Assembly (NCBI GenBank): GCA_024707205.1 | Contig: JANQAD010000001.1 | Span: 62,001 to 126,000, forward strand | DNA: 64,000 nucleotides | From: Demequina sp. | Lineage (GTDB): Bacteria; Actinomycetota; Actinomycetes; Actinomycetales; Demequinaceae | Reading direction: 5' to 3' | Part shown: piece by piece, positions 1 to 7,867 of the stretch | How positions within the stretch are numbered: position 1 is the stretch's first letter | Layout: each line of letters opens with the position of its first letter | Program-made: the position numbers and the translations under genes | The notes under the pieces: generated by a model | What the model was told of the DNA's origin: nothing | The model's input: the letters and a program-made list of their open reading frames with translations, nothing else | Databases searched by the model: none

Positions 1-1
1 C

Positions 2-835
2 CTAGTGGATCGTGCAAAGACGCGCACCGTCCAACGGGTCAAGGCGATGTGCCGCGAGGAGTTTGAGCGGGTTGACCACGACGGCTACCTCCGGCACTTG
101 CGGTCGCTGCGAGACAAGGCATACGTGAAGTTCTGGCAGACCGACGAGGGCATGATCGGCATCCACGGAGAGCTCGACCCCATACGCGGGATCGCCCTTC
201 GCCAGTGGGTGGAAGACAAGACCCGCGACGCCATGCGCACCGAGCGCAGGATCCGCCCGTCCGAGCGGCGCGAACCCGGCGAACTTGCGGCCGACGCGCT
301 CGCGGACCTCGCGGTACACCGGATGGGCTGCCAAGAGGGCCCCAAGTCGGCGCAAACCACGGTGGTTGTACACGCGGCAGCGGAGGATGTGACCAAGGGC
401 AAAGGGCCGATGTTCTGCCACGGCTACGCCGGACCGCTGTGCCTGGAGATGCTGTCCCAGATCGCTTTCGGACTGGAAGTGGCGCCCGCCGTCACCGGCA
501 AGGGCGGCTTGGCGCTGTTCCTGGGGAACTCGACCCGGTTCTTCACCCCTGCTCAGAAGCTTGCGATCGCGCTACGAGACCAGGGCTGTGCGCGCTGCGG
601 CGCGCCCGTCGCACACTGCGACGTGCACCACATCAAGTTCTGGTCCCATGAAGGACCCACAGACATCGATAACGGCGTTCTGCTGTGCTCCGGCTGCCAC
701 CACCGCCTGCACGACTTCGGGTGGGAAATCGAAATCATCGCGGGAGAAGTGTGGTTCATCCCGCCCGTCTCCGTCGATCCACTGCGACAACGAATACCAG
801 CCTGCGCCACCCGCTCCCCCGCACCCGTGGGATGA
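2..835 (+). CDS. DUF222/HNH endonuclease-domain protein, 5' truncated by window edge
   Basis: The frame is open from the first bases of the window, so the N-terminus is missing; the GTG at 5 is probably internal. About 278 codons remain, whereas DUF222 (13E12-repeat) proteins usually have 400-600 residues. The C-terminal part is an HNH nuclease fold: a CARCG pair of cysteines, then HCDVHHIKFWSHEG, then an asparagine (DIDNGVLLC) and CSGCHHRLH, giving the Zn-binding cysteines and the His-Asn-His set. DUF222-HNH proteins are abundant in actinobacteria; their biological role is not established and they are often copied around the genome. No transposase or repeat flanks it here. Confident of the family, not of the function. 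Confidence 0.85.
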   Translation, partial: LVDRAKTRTVQRVKAMCREEFERVDHDGYLRHLRSLRDKAYVKFWQTDEGMIGIHGELDPIRGIALRQWVEDKTRDAMRTERRIRPSERREPGELAADALADLAVHRMGCQEGPKSAQTTVVVHAAAEDVTKGKGPMFCHGYAGPLCLEMLSQIAFGLEVAPAVTGKGGLALFLGNSTRFFTPAQKLAIALRDQGCARCGAPVAHCDVHHIKFWSHEGPTDIDNGVLLCSGCHHRLHDFGWEIEIIAGEVWFIPPVSVDPLRQRIPACATRSPAPVG

Positions 836-842
836 GCGGGGC

Positions 843-881
843 GGAGCCTGCGCGGAGTTCGGCTTGTCAGGAGCCTGCGCG
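843..881. repeat. 12-bp direct repeat in the short gap after the HNH gene
   Basis: GGAGCCTGCGCG occurs at 843-854 and again at 870-881, in the 75-bp gap between the HNH gene and the convergent methyltransferase gene. No clear terminator hairpin or T-run is visible. It may be simple GC-rich repetition. Confidence 0.35.
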
Positions 882-910
882 AAGCGTCGCTAGGCGGAGC
901 GTGCGAGGTC

Positions 911-1741
911 TCAGGAACGGTGCGCCCACGCCGAGGCGTACAGGCACACCGCGGCGGCGGTGGCGAGGTTGAGACTCTCGGCCTTGCCCGAGATCGGGAT
1001 GCGCACCGTGTGGTCCGCGGACTCGAGGTCCTCGGAGCTCAAACCGTGGGCCTCGTTCCCGAACACCCAGGCTATGGAGCCCGCGAGCACGGCGTGGTCG
1101 GGCCGGAGCTCGATCTCGCCCGTGCCGTCGGTGCCGAGCACAGTGAGTCCGGCCGCGCGCAGCGCGGCGACCGTCTCGGCGAGCGAGCCCCCGCGCACCA
1201 CGGGAAGATGAAAGAGCGACCCGGCCGTGGCTCGGACCACCTTGGGGTTGAACACGTCGACGCTCTCGCCTGCCAGGACCACGGCCGCGGCCCCCGCAGC
1301 ATCCGCAGCACGGATGACGGTGCCGGCGTTCCCGGGGTCACGCACGTCGGCGAGCACGGCAACGAGGCGGGGCGAGCCGGCCAAGGCCTCATCGAGTGAC
1401 ACCCCCGCCGTCTCCACCACAGCGAGAATGCCCTGGCAGTCTGCGCTCATCGCCCGCAGCACCTCATCGGTGCCGAAGTGCACGTACAGCCCCGCATCCG
1501 AGGCGGCGGTGACGATGGAGCGATACCGGGCGGCAGCGTCGGGCGTCACATAGAGGTCACGCACGCGCGGGGCGGCGAACAACACAGCCTCGCGGACCCC
1601 CTGCGGCCCCTCGACCAGGAACAGACCGGCCCGGGAACGCGCAGAACGCCCCGCAAGGGCGGCGACCCTCTTGACCCGCTCGGCCCGCGGATTCGCGAGC
1701 TGAGCCGAGTCCAGGTCGTCCCCTGCGGGGCGTTCTGGCAT
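911..1741 (-). CDS. TrmH/SpoU-family RNA 2'-O-methyltransferase
   Basis: This 276-residue protein should transfer a methyl group from S-adenosylmethionine to a ribose 2'-OH of rRNA or tRNA. It has an N-terminal substrate-binding region (FLVEGPQGVREA, about residues 41-52) and a C-terminal SPOUT trefoil knot with all three family motifs: RDPGNAGTVIRAADAAG (134-150), WVFGNEAHGLS (225-235) and IPISGKAESLNLATA (248-262), which form the cofactor loop. It starts six bases after the end of rplT, on the same strand. This infC-rpmI-rplT-SpoU order is common in actinobacteria and suggests an rRNA target, often annotated tsnR-like. The exact nucleotide modified cannot be read from sequence. Confidence 0.92.
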   Translation of the reverse strand: MPERPAGDDLDSAQLANPRAERVKRVAALAGRSARSRAGLFLVEGPQGVREAVLFAAPRVRDLYVTPDAAARYRSIVTAASDAGLYVHFGTDEVLRAMSADCQGILAVVETAGVSLDEALAGSPRLVAVLADVRDPGNAGTVIRAADAAGAAAVVLAGESVDVFNPKVVRATAGSLFHLPVVRGGSLAETVAALRAAGLTVLGTDGTGEIELRPDHAVLAGSIAWVFGNEAHGLSSEDLESADHTVRIPISGKAESLNLATAAAVCLYASAWAHRS

Positions 1742-1747
1742 GTGCGA

Positions 1748-2131
1748 TTACGCCGCGGCGGGCGCGTTGACGTCGGCCGGAAGGGCCTTCTTCGCCACCT
1801 CGACGAGCGAGGCAAAGGCGGCCTCGTCGTTCACGGCAAGCTCGGCGAGCATGCGGCGGTCCACCTCAACACCAGCGGCCTTGAGGCCCTGGATGAGACG
1901 GTTGTAGGTGAGGCCGTTCGCGCGGGACGCAGCGTTGATGCGCTGAATCCAGAGCTTGCGGAAGTCACCCTTGCGCTTACGACGGTCGCCGTACGCGTAC
2001 ACCATGGAGTGAGTGACCTGCTCCTTGGCCTTGCGGTAAAGGCGCGAACGCTGACCGCGGTAGCCGTGAGCCCGCTCAAGGGTGCTCCGGCGCTTCTTCT
2101 GGGCGTTGACCGCCCGCTTAACGCGTGCCAT
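1748..2131 (-). CDS. rplT: 50S ribosomal protein L20
   Basis: A protein of 127 residues, close to the usual 117-130 of bacterial L20. It is strongly basic at the N-terminus ([16 protein letters not shown]) and carries the conserved [18 protein letters not shown] stretch that binds 23S rRNA during early 50S assembly. The start ATG follows AGGGAGATATGTA, a good Shine-Dalgarno. It is the third gene of infC-rpmI-rplT. In other bacteria L20 represses this operon by binding the leader or the rpmI translation region; whether it does so here would have to be inferred from the leader structure noted at 3178-3213. Confidence 0.98.
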   Translation of the reverse strand: MARVKRAVNAQKKRRSTLERAHGYRGQRSRLYRKAKEQVTHSMVYAYGDRRKRKGDFRKLWIQRINAASRANGLTYNRLIQGLKAAGVEVDRRMLAELAVNDEAAFASLVEVAKKALPADVNAPAAA

Positions 2132-2143
2132 TACATATCTCCC

Positions 2144-2341
2144 TTACTTGCCCAGCAGCTTCTTGATCTTCTTGGAGTCAGCATCCGAGAGGATGTTGTC
2201 GACGGCCACGCGACGCTTGCGCGCGTTCGTCTTCTCCTGGAACTTGTGCACGTTCATCGCGGACGCGTGCTTCACCTTGCCCGTGCCAGTCAGCTTGAAG
2301 CGCTTCTTGGCACCGGAGTGCGTCTTGTTCTTGGGGCTCAT
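2144..2341 (-). CDS. rpmI: 50S ribosomal protein L35
   Basis: A protein of 65 residues, the standard length, beginning MSPKNKTHSGAKKRFKLTGTG, with the lysine/arginine-rich body that contacts 23S rRNA. The start ATG at 2341 is preceded by AAAGGTGGAGCCA, a strong Shine-Dalgarno; the same frame stays open upstream but without family similarity, so the internal ATG is the true start. It lies 12 bp before rplT and about 43 bp after infC. Confidence 0.98.
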   Translation of the reverse strand: MSPKNKTHSGAKKRFKLTGTGKVKHASAMNVHKFQEKTNARKRRVAVDNILSDADSKKIKKLLGK

Positions 2342-2384
2342 TGGCTCCACCTTTCGCTTAGTCCCACCGGGGTGGGCACACTTT

Positions 2385-3149
2385 CTAGTTGGCCGACGTT
2401 GCGGCCGGCTTGGGCTTGGGCGCCGCCTTGGGCTTGGGGGCGGGCTTTGGCTTCTCAGCCACTGCCTCCTCAACCTCCTCGACCACGGCCTCAGCCGGAG
2501 CCTCGACGACTTCCTCAACCGCAGCGTCGGGCTCCACAACCGCCTCAGCGGCCTTGGGCACCCGACGTGCCTCGCGCTCGGCGTCCGCGGCGGCCTTCTG
2601 GGCCTCGCGAGCCTTGCGCTGCTCCTCCTTGGCTTCCGCCTTCTTCTTCAGCGGGCCAAGCACGAGCGACATGTTGCGACCCTCCTGGTTCGGCGCGTTC
2701 TCCACCACGGCGTATTCCGCGACCTCGTCCGCAAGCTTCATGAGGAGCCGGCGACCCATCTCGGGCCGGGACTGCTCACGTCCGCGGAACATGATCGTGA
2801 CCTTGACCTTGTCGCCGCCCTTGAGGAAGCGGACAACGTGACCCTTCTTGGTCTCGTAGTCGTGCTCATCGATCTTGAGACGGAACCGCATCTCCTTGAT
2901 CTCGGTGTTCGCCTGGTTGCGACGCGCCTCACGCGCCTTGACTGCGGCTTCGTACTTGAACTTGCCGTAGTCCATGAGCTTGGCTACCGGCGGACGCGCG
3001 TCGGGCGCGACCTCGACGAGGTCGAGATCCGATTCCTGCGCGAGCCGGAGAGCGTCCTCAATGCGGACGATGCCAACCTGCTCCCCTGCGGGGCCGACGA
3101 GTCGGACCTCGGGGACCCGGATGCGCTCGTTGATGCGAGGCTCGTTGAT
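2385..3149 (-). CDS. infC: Translation initiation factor IF-3, probable AUC start
   Basis: IF-3 keeps the 30S subunit free and checks start-codon pairing. The N-domain begins [17 protein letters not shown], followed by the linker ([17 protein letters not shown]) and the C-domain ([35 protein letters not shown]). About 75 further residues form an Ala/Pro/Lys/Glu-rich low-complexity tail, as in many Micrococcales IF-3 proteins. The chosen start is ATC at 3149, because AAGGAG lies five bases upstream (3160-3155) and it gives the conserved N-terminus ([10 protein letters not shown]). In-frame GTG codons at 3176 and 3203 have no Shine-Dalgarno and would read through the leader hairpins. infC is known for rare AUU/AUC starts that make it self-regulated. 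With ATC the protein has 254 residues. Confidence 0.93.
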   Translation of the reverse strand: MNEPRINERIRVPEVRLVGPAGEQVGIVRIEDALRLAQESDLDLVEVAPDARPPVAKLMDYGKFKYEAAVKAREARRNQANTEIKEMRFRLKIDEHDYETKKGHVVRFLKGGDKVKVTIMFRGREQSRPEMGRRLLMKLADEVAEYAVVENAPNQEGRNMSLVLGPLKKKAEAKEEQRKAREAQKAAADAEREARRVPKAAEAVVEPDAAVEEVVEAPAEAVVEEVEEAVAEKPKPAPKPKAAPKPKPAATSAN

Positions 3150-3177
3150 GGTTGCTCCTTCTGCTCGGGTACTCACC

Positions 3178-3213
3178 GCAGGGCAAAAAAAGAGCCCCTG
3201 CACGCGCAGAGGC
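3178..3213 (-). promoter_or_regulatory. infC leader: terminator hairpin with overlapping antiterminator hairpin
   Basis: On the minus strand GCCTCTGC (3213-3206) pairs with GCAGGGGC (3201-3194; one G-U) around a 4-base loop and runs straight into TCTTTTTTT (3193-3185), a textbook intrinsic terminator. The downstream arm GCAGGG (3201-3196) can instead pair with CCCTGC (3183-3178) just before infC. The two structures exclude each other, as in a transcription attenuator. It lies 30-60 bases before the infC start. The regulator is not visible (L20, L35, IF-3 or stalled ribosomes are possible). Confidence 0.75.
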
Positions 3214-3361
3214 CACCATCGAATTCAACGCCGGGCGCCTAAATTCAAGCGCGCCAGCGCCGAAACCGAGACCCTGGCCCATGTGCTGGCCCGAGGGTGG
3301 GAGGTGAACTCCACTTGCGCGTCGCGAAAGCCGCGACCGGTCGATGAACCAGAATAGCACC

Positions 3362-3706
3362 ATGAGCCCAGAAACTGAAGGCGTGGACTCCCTCACACGC
3401 GACCTCGCCGACGTATCCGCCGTGGAACTTATCACCACCGTAAGCGTTCATCTACTGAGCGCGGCCGCGTTGCGGTGTGGGCTCGCCGAGGACGGCGAGG
3501 AGTTTAAAGACCTCGACGAGGCACGCGCGATCATCAACGCCCTTGCAGGGCTCGTGACCGCGGCGGCGCCCGATCTTGGCGACATGCACGCGCGCTCGCT
3601 GCGCGACGGCCTGCGGAGCGTGCAGTTGGCATTCAGGGAGGCGTCGGTTGTCCCCGACGCCCCGGGCGACGGTCCGGGTGAGAAGTACACGGGAGCGGTG
3701 AGTTAG
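3362..3706 (+). CDS. DUF1844 domain protein
   Basis: A protein of 114 residues with the DUF1844 core: DVSAVELITTVSVHLLSAAALRCG followed by an acidic EEFKDLDEARAIINALAGL helix and a C-terminal helix (HARSLRDGLRSVQLAFREAS). The family sits next to infC in many actinobacteria and has no known biochemical function. ATG 3362 is preferred to the in-frame ATG at 3344: CAGAAT lies six bases before 3362, resembling a leaderless -10 element. It is transcribed away from infC. The coiled-coil gene begins two bases after its stop, so it probably heads that operon. Confidence 0.85.
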   Translation: MSPETEGVDSLTRDLADVSAVELITTVSVHLLSAAALRCGLAEDGEEFKDLDEARAIINALAGLVTAAAPDLGDMHARSLRDGLRSVQLAFREASVVPDAPGDGPGEKYTGAVS

Positions 3707-3708
3707 GT

Positions 3709-4336
3709 ATGGCACGTAGGGGGAAGTCTCAGGCTGGCACGCCTTTGCCTGCCGGCTCGCTTTCCCCTGCCGACGGGCCGGAGCCCCAGACCATCACCAT
3801 CCCGGTGCTGCTGCCACTCAACCAGCACGCGCGCATGTGGATGGCCCTTTCTGGCGTGCTCGCGATCATGCTCATCGCCGCGATCGTCATCGCTGGCTAC
3901 CTGTGGAACGTCAACGGCAAGTGGCAGGCCCAGGTCGAGAGTCTCACCGCAACGGGGTACTCGCTCGGCGATCGGATCGCCCAGCATCAGCAGGAGATCA
4001 AGCAACTTGAGTCCGCGAACGACCTCCTGAGCGACCAGCTCGGCTCGGCGAAGGACAAGGTGTTGGCGCTGTCCAACGAGAAGGCGCAGTGGAGCGACCA
4101 GACGGCGTTCGCTCAGCAGCAAGTGGACCTGCTGAGCGATCAGGTCACGGCCGCGCAGAGCGTCATCAGCCAGCTCGGCCGCTGCGTCGAGGGCGAGCAG
4201 CAGCTGGTGGTCTACATCGGCGCCGTCGATCAGTACACGCCGCAGCAGATCGAGCAGTATCGGGCCAGCGTGGACAGCCTCTGCCAGGCCGCCACCGTCG
4301 CGACGACGAACTTCCAGAAGTCCCCTCACCGAATGA
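3709..4336 (+). CDS. Membrane-anchored coiled-coil protein, module copy 1 (frame broken near its end)
   Basis: I do not recognise a named family. After a 43-residue cytoplasmic, proline-rich head there is one transmembrane helix (about residues 44-66). A long Gln/Ala/Leu-rich coiled coil follows (70-155), predicted to lie outside the membrane, with two cysteines at 159 and 192 separated by exactly 32 residues. The gene at 5064-5591 has the same architecture and the same Cys spacing, so the two are paralogues. As given, the frame reads on into the next gene, which would make a 452-residue fusion. Removing one C from the run at 4322-4325 gives an ending ...QKSLTE-stop with an ATGA overlap, exactly like copy 2. 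I therefore annotate a 208-residue protein ending at 4336 and treat the fusion as an indel artefact. Confidence 0.72.
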
Positions 4337-5067
4337 CACGCGCACGCGCCATCGGCCTCGCCTGCATCGCTTCCGTCGCGCTCGCCGGCTGCGGGATCCT
4401 GCCCGCCGCACCCAGCGCCGAGCCAACCGACTGGGTGCCGTCGATCTCCGCCTCGCCCGGCGCCATGACGGGCGCCCTGTCCCCCGACGGCTTCACCGCG
4501 GCGCAGCGCATGGCCGTGCGCGTGCGCAACATCGGCTGCGGCTTCCTGGCGACGGGATCCGGCTTCGCGCTCGACGAGCACACCCTGGTGACCAATCGCC
4601 ACGTGGTGGAGAACGCCAAGACCATCGAAGTCTCTACGTACGACGGCCGCGTGGTGCAGGCCACGGCGGCGTCCACGACCACCGTCGCCGACATCGCGAT
4701 CGTCACCACCAAGGAGTCGCTTGGGAAGACGTACGCCGACCGTGCGATCGCCGATCCCGTTGAGGGCGATGTCGTCACCGTCGTGGGCTACCCGAACGGC
4801 GGACAGCTCACGACCACGTCCGGGGTGGTGCTTGGCATGACGTCGGACCCCCTGGAGGTCGCCGCCGGCCAGGTGCTCGCATCCACTGCGCAGATCGAGC
4901 CGGGCTCGTCCGGCTCCGCCGTGTTCAACGCGTCGGGCCAGGTGGTGGGCGTTATCTACGCAAAGAACAAGTCCGAGCAGAGCTTCATCGTGCCGATCTC
5001 CACCCTCAACGCCCTGCTCAAGGAGCCATCGCTGCTTGTGCCGGATACGGAGGGCTGCACCACGTGA
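4333..5067 (+). CDS. Lipoprotein trypsin-like serine protease, module copy 1
   Basis: A protein of 244 residues. It starts with a lipoprotein signal peptide whose lipobox LAGC places the lipid-modified cysteine at residue 20, followed by a short Ser/Pro/Ala linker. The S1-type protease domain has His90 in TNRHVV, Asp120 in VADIAIV and Ser193 in PGSSGSAV, the complete catalytic triad. Cys69 and Cys242 near the two ends could form a disulphide. Substrate unknown; family members are secreted or surface proteases. It overlaps the coiled-coil gene before it (see the indel at 4322-4325) and, by GTGA, the one after it, so the four genes should be co-translated. Confidence 0.85.
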   Translation: MTRARAIGLACIASVALAGCGILPAAPSAEPTDWVPSISASPGAMTGALSPDGFTAAQRMAVRVRNIGCGFLATGSGFALDEHTLVTNRHVVENAKTIEVSTYDGRVVQATAASTTTVADIAIVTTKESLGKTYADRAIADPVEGDVVTVVGYPNGGQLTTTSGVVLGMTSDPLEVAAGQVLASTAQIEPGSSGSAVFNASGQVVGVIYAKNKSEQSFIVPISTLNALLKEPSLLVPDTEGCTT

Positions 5068-5591
5068 CCCAGGACCTGCCGCCTCTTACCCCGGAGCCGC
5101 AGCCGGTGGAACCCAAGCCAGCCACCCCGTCGGGCAGAAAGGGCCTGGTAATCGCCCTAATCGTGGCACTGGTTGCCGTGGTGGGGCTCGGCGCTCTCAG
5201 CGCGTATCTGTGGTCCGTGCACTCGCAGTACGTGGCGCAGAACGAGCAGTTGCGGGACACGGCTCAGGAGTTAGGCGGCGACGTCGCTGACGCGCGAGCG
5301 CAGGCCGAGCAGCTGCAGGCAGACGTGGATGAGACGCTCGCGCAGCTGCAGGAGGCCAAGGACACGATCAACGGCCTCGCGAACTCCGAGGCGCAGGCGG
5401 GCGACGACCGCCAGGCACTCATCGACGTGGTGGACAGCCTTCAGGAGTGCGCGGACCTGCGTCAGGACCTCATCGACCATCTGCACGAGTCCTATAAGTG
5501 GACCGCCTCGAGCCTCGCGGAGCGCGAGGACTCGATCACCTCGTACTGCAAGAAGGTGACCAAGGCGTACAACGAGATCATCGATGACTAG
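5064..5591 (+). CDS. Membrane-anchored coiled-coil protein, module copy 2
   Basis: A protein of 175 residues with a proline-rich cytoplasmic head (1-25), one transmembrane helix (about 27-50) and an external Gln/Ala/Asp-rich coiled coil (55-125). A helical tail carries Cys129 and Cys162, again 32 residues apart as in copy 1. The start is GTG, overlapping the stop of the preceding protease gene by four bases; the gene itself overlaps the next protease gene by ATGA. The architecture suggests a membrane-tethered scaffold or substrate receptor for the co-encoded lipoprotein protease; that is inference. No named family recognised. Confidence 0.78.
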   Translation: MTQDLPPLTPEPQPVEPKPATPSGRKGLVIALIVALVAVVGLGALSAYLWSVHSQYVAQNEQLRDTAQELGGDVADARAQAEQLQADVDETLAQLQEAKDTINGLANSEAQAGDDRQALIDVVDSLQECADLRQDLIDHLHESYKWTASSLAEREDSITSYCKKVTKAYNEIIDD

Positions 5592-6309
5592 GCGCGCGCT
5601 CGGCGCCCTCGCGATCACACTCGCACTCGCCGGCTGCTCCGCACTGCCGCAGGGCCCGGAGCCCCTGCCATCGACGTTCATCCCCCAGGTGACCGCGAGC
5701 GCGAGCGCCAGCCCGGGCCTCGTTGGCGGCTTCACCGCGCTAGAGCGGGATGCCCTGCGCGTCCGCGTGCGCACATGCGACGCCTACGCCACCGGATCCG
5801 CGTTCGCGATCGACGACACGCACGCCATCACCAACCGTCACGTCGCCGAGGGCGGCACGGACATCACCGTCACGGGCTACGACGGCGCGAGCTACCGCGT
5901 CACCTCATCGGTGCTCTCGCGAGACTCGGACTTGGCGCTGCTCACCATCAAGGGCACGTTCCCCAATCTGGTGAGCCTGGCCGACGCTGAGCCCACCGCG
6001 GGCGACCAGCTCGCCATCGCGGGTTATCCCCGGGGCGAGGCGCTCGCCGTGCGCACGGGCCCGTACCTGGGCGACGTTCCCGACACCGTGGGAACGGCAC
6101 CTGATCCGGTCTACGAGATCGGCGCAGAGACTCACCCCGGAAGCTCGGGGTCTCAGGTGGTCAACGACGCGGGCGACGTGGTTGGGGTGGTCTACGCGTC
6201 GGACGACATCCACACGACCTTCGCCGTGAGCCTGCCGACCCTCAAGCGCTTCCTCGACAACCTCGACGACGCCAAGCGCAACTCGGCCAAGTGCGAGTCG
6301 CAGGGCTGA
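5584..6309 (+). CDS. Lipoprotein trypsin-like serine protease, module copy 2
   Basis: A protein of 241 residues, paralogous to the gene at 4333-5067. The lipobox LAGC puts the lipidated Cys at 18. The triad is His86 (ITNRHV), Asp116 (SRDSDLALL) and Ser188 (PGSSGSQV). Cys65 and Cys237 occupy the positions of the Cys pair in copy 1. Sequence between the motifs has diverged considerably, so the duplication is old rather than recent. It is the last gene of the operon and converges on the SseB gene nine bases later with no obvious terminator. Likely acts on the outer face of the membrane; substrate not predictable. Confidence 0.85.
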   Translation: MTRRALGALAITLALAGCSALPQGPEPLPSTFIPQVTASASASPGLVGGFTALERDALRVRVRTCDAYATGSAFAIDDTHAITNRHVAEGGTDITVTGYDGASYRVTSSVLSRDSDLALLTIKGTFPNLVSLADAEPTAGDQLAIAGYPRGEALAVRTGPYLGDVPDTVGTAPDPVYEIGAETHPGSSGSQVVNDAGDVVGVVYASDDIHTTFAVSLPTLKRFLDNLDDAKRNSAKCESQG

Positions 6310-6317
6310 TCGCCCCG

Positions 6318-7049
6318 CTAGTACTGGTTGGCCTCTGACAGGCGCAGTTCCACGCTGTCGAGGCGCTGCGCCACAATCTCGTTGTAGGCGAGCTCGCGCT
6401 GCACGCGGCCCACGATCGCGTCGAGTTCCGTCTTGCTCAGCCCCGGCACGAGCCGCAGCACGATCGCCACTTCCGCTCCTCTACCAGGGGTGACATCCAC
6501 GTGTTTGAGGAGATGGTCCAGGGTCACGGCTTGCTCCACGGCGTCGCGAACCTCATCGTCCACGCGGCCCTCGACCACCGCCGGCCGCCAATGAGCTCCC
6601 TGGCCGAGCGCCCACACCGCCGGCCGCGGGATCAGCACCGTCTCCATGCCCGGGTTGATGACCATCGAGCTCCACTCCTCGCTCACGGCCGCGAGTGCGG
6701 CGCGCGGCCCTTCCGCGGGAATGGGGCGAGCCTCTGGATTCCAGAGCTTCATGGCGTCAACGTCGGTGAATACGGGGAGAGCCGCGCGGCCGTCGGGCAT
6801 CTGCACGGCGACCACCCCCGTGGAGGCGACAGCGTCCTGCTCAAGCCCGTGCGCGCCCACGTGACGCTCCTCGCCGTGCGCGAAGACAGGGATGAGCACG
6901 CGCGCGTACGCGAGCGCGTCCACGACGTCGGTGAGGGGGCCCTTGCCGCGCGAATAGCGGATGAGCGCCTGGGCGAGCTTGGCGTCGGCGGAGCCGTCGT
7001 CGTCCGCGAAGATCGACTCCGGGATCTCCTTCAGCTCGTCGTCACCCAT
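6318..7049 (-). CDS. SseB-family protein
   Basis: A 243-residue SseB-domain protein. The N-terminal part holds the typical DALAYARVLIPVFA and PVFTDVDAMKLWNP segments, and the C-terminal domain (TVLIPRPAVWAL, then a helical tail) matches the actinobacterial form. Function is unknown; the family was named after enhanced serine sensitivity in E. coli. ATG 7049 is chosen because TAGTCT lies seven bases upstream, a leaderless -10. The frame upstream is open but reads antisense to priA. It is the gene next to priA in many actinobacteria. Confidence 0.82.
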   Translation of the reverse strand: MGDDELKEIPESIFADDDGSADAKLAQALIRYSRGKGPLTDVVDALAYARVLIPVFAHGEERHVGAHGLEQDAVASTGVVAVQMPDGRAALPVFTDVDAMKLWNPEARPIPAEGPRAALAAVSEEWSSMVINPGMETVLIPRPAVWALGQGAHWRPAVVEGRVDDEVRDAVEQAVTLDHLLKHVDVTPGRGAEVAIVLRLVPGLSKTELDAIVGRVQRELAYNEIVAQRLDSVELRLSEANQY

Positions 7050-7056
7050 GGGCTCA

Positions 7057-7062
7057 AGACTA
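7057..7062 (-). promoter_or_regulatory. -10 box of a leaderless promoter for the SseB gene
   Basis: TAGTCT on the minus strand, seven bases before ATG 7049; no Shine-Dalgarno in front of that ATG. Matches the TAG-N-N-T pattern seen before ten other genes in this window. Confidence 0.6.
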
Positions 7063-7117
7063 CGGCGGGCCGCCCACAGGGGCGCCCAAAGTGTGGCGAA
7101 CTCCCTATGCGGGAAGG

Positions 7118-7854
7118 CTAGCCAGCGATATGGAGCGCCTGGGGCAGCGTGAAGTTCCCGTTGTAGAGGGCCTTGCCCACGATGGCGCCCTCGATTCCGT
7201 TCGCGGTGAGCGTGCGGAGGGCGGCGATGTCGTCGAGCGAACTGATTCCGCCCGACGCCACAACGGGGGCGTCTGTTGCGCCGGCGACGTCTGTGAGGAG
7301 TTGGAGATTGGGACCGGAGAGCATGCCGTCCTTGTTGACGTCCGTGACCACGTAGCGAGCGCAGCCCTCGCGGTCGAGGCGTGCGAGCACCTCCCACAGG
7401 TCGCCGCCCTCCTTGGTCCAGCCGCGTGCCGCCAGCGTGGTGCCGCGCACGTCGAGTCCCACAGCGACGCGGTCGCCGTACTGGGCGATTGCGCGCGCCG
7501 TCCAGGCGGGGTTCTCCAGGGCGGCCGTGCCGAGGTTCACGCGCGTGCAGCCGGTGGCCATTGCGCGTGTCAGCGATTCGTCGTCGCGGATGCCGCCGCT
7601 GAGCTCTACCTTGACGCGGTCCTTGACCTGGTCAATGACGTCATTGAGCAGGTCCGCGTTGGACCCGCGGCCGAACGCGGCGTCGAGGTCCACGAGGTGG
7701 ATCCACTCCGCTCCCCCGCTGACCCAGTCGAGGGCAGCGCTCAGGGGGTCGCCGTAGCTCGTCTCTGAGCCGGCCTCGCCCTGGGTGAGGCGGACGGCCT
7801 GGCCGTCGGCAACGTCGACGGCGGGCAGGAGTTCGAGGCGGGGGTCTCATTCAC
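7118..7854 (-). CDS. priA: PriA: phosphoribosyl isomerase (HisA/TrpF), frameshift near the start
   Basis: This (beta/alpha)8-barrel isomerase converts ProFAR to PRFAR in histidine synthesis; in actinobacteria it usually also does the TrpF step of tryptophan synthesis. Visible elements: [16 protein letters not shown] (first strand with the catalytic Asp), [37 protein letters not shown] (second Asp) and [10 protein letters not shown]. The N-terminal strand is in a different frame from any start codon. Adding one G/C to the run of five at 7840-7844 joins GTG 7854 ([15 protein letters not shown]) to the body and gives 245 residues, the family length. Without that base the first in-frame start (7693) would lose the catalytic Asp. 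I treat it as a single-base loss, probably an error. Confidence 0.88.
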
Positions 7855-7861
7855 GGGGACA

Positions 7862-7867
7862 ACCCTA
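7862..7867 (-). promoter_or_regulatory. -10 box of a leaderless promoter for priA, overlapping the hisH stop
   Basis: TAGGGT on the minus strand, seven bases before GTG 7854. Its first three bases are the TAG stop codon of hisH, so priA can be transcribed on its own as well as from the operon. It supports GTG 7854 as the priA start. Confidence 0.55.

Noticed and set aside
843..881. Terminator after the HNH gene
   Set aside because: The repeats are direct, not inverted, and no T-run follows.
3709..5067. A 452-residue coiled-coil/protease fusion protein
   Set aside because: It places a lipoprotein signal peptide in the middle of a protein and disappears if one C is removed from the run at 4322-4325, giving the same overlap as the paralogous pair.
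7641..7850. Small arginine-rich protein from ATG 7850
   Set aside because: It is the wrong-frame reading of the priA N-terminus; the priA frame has the conserved sequence.
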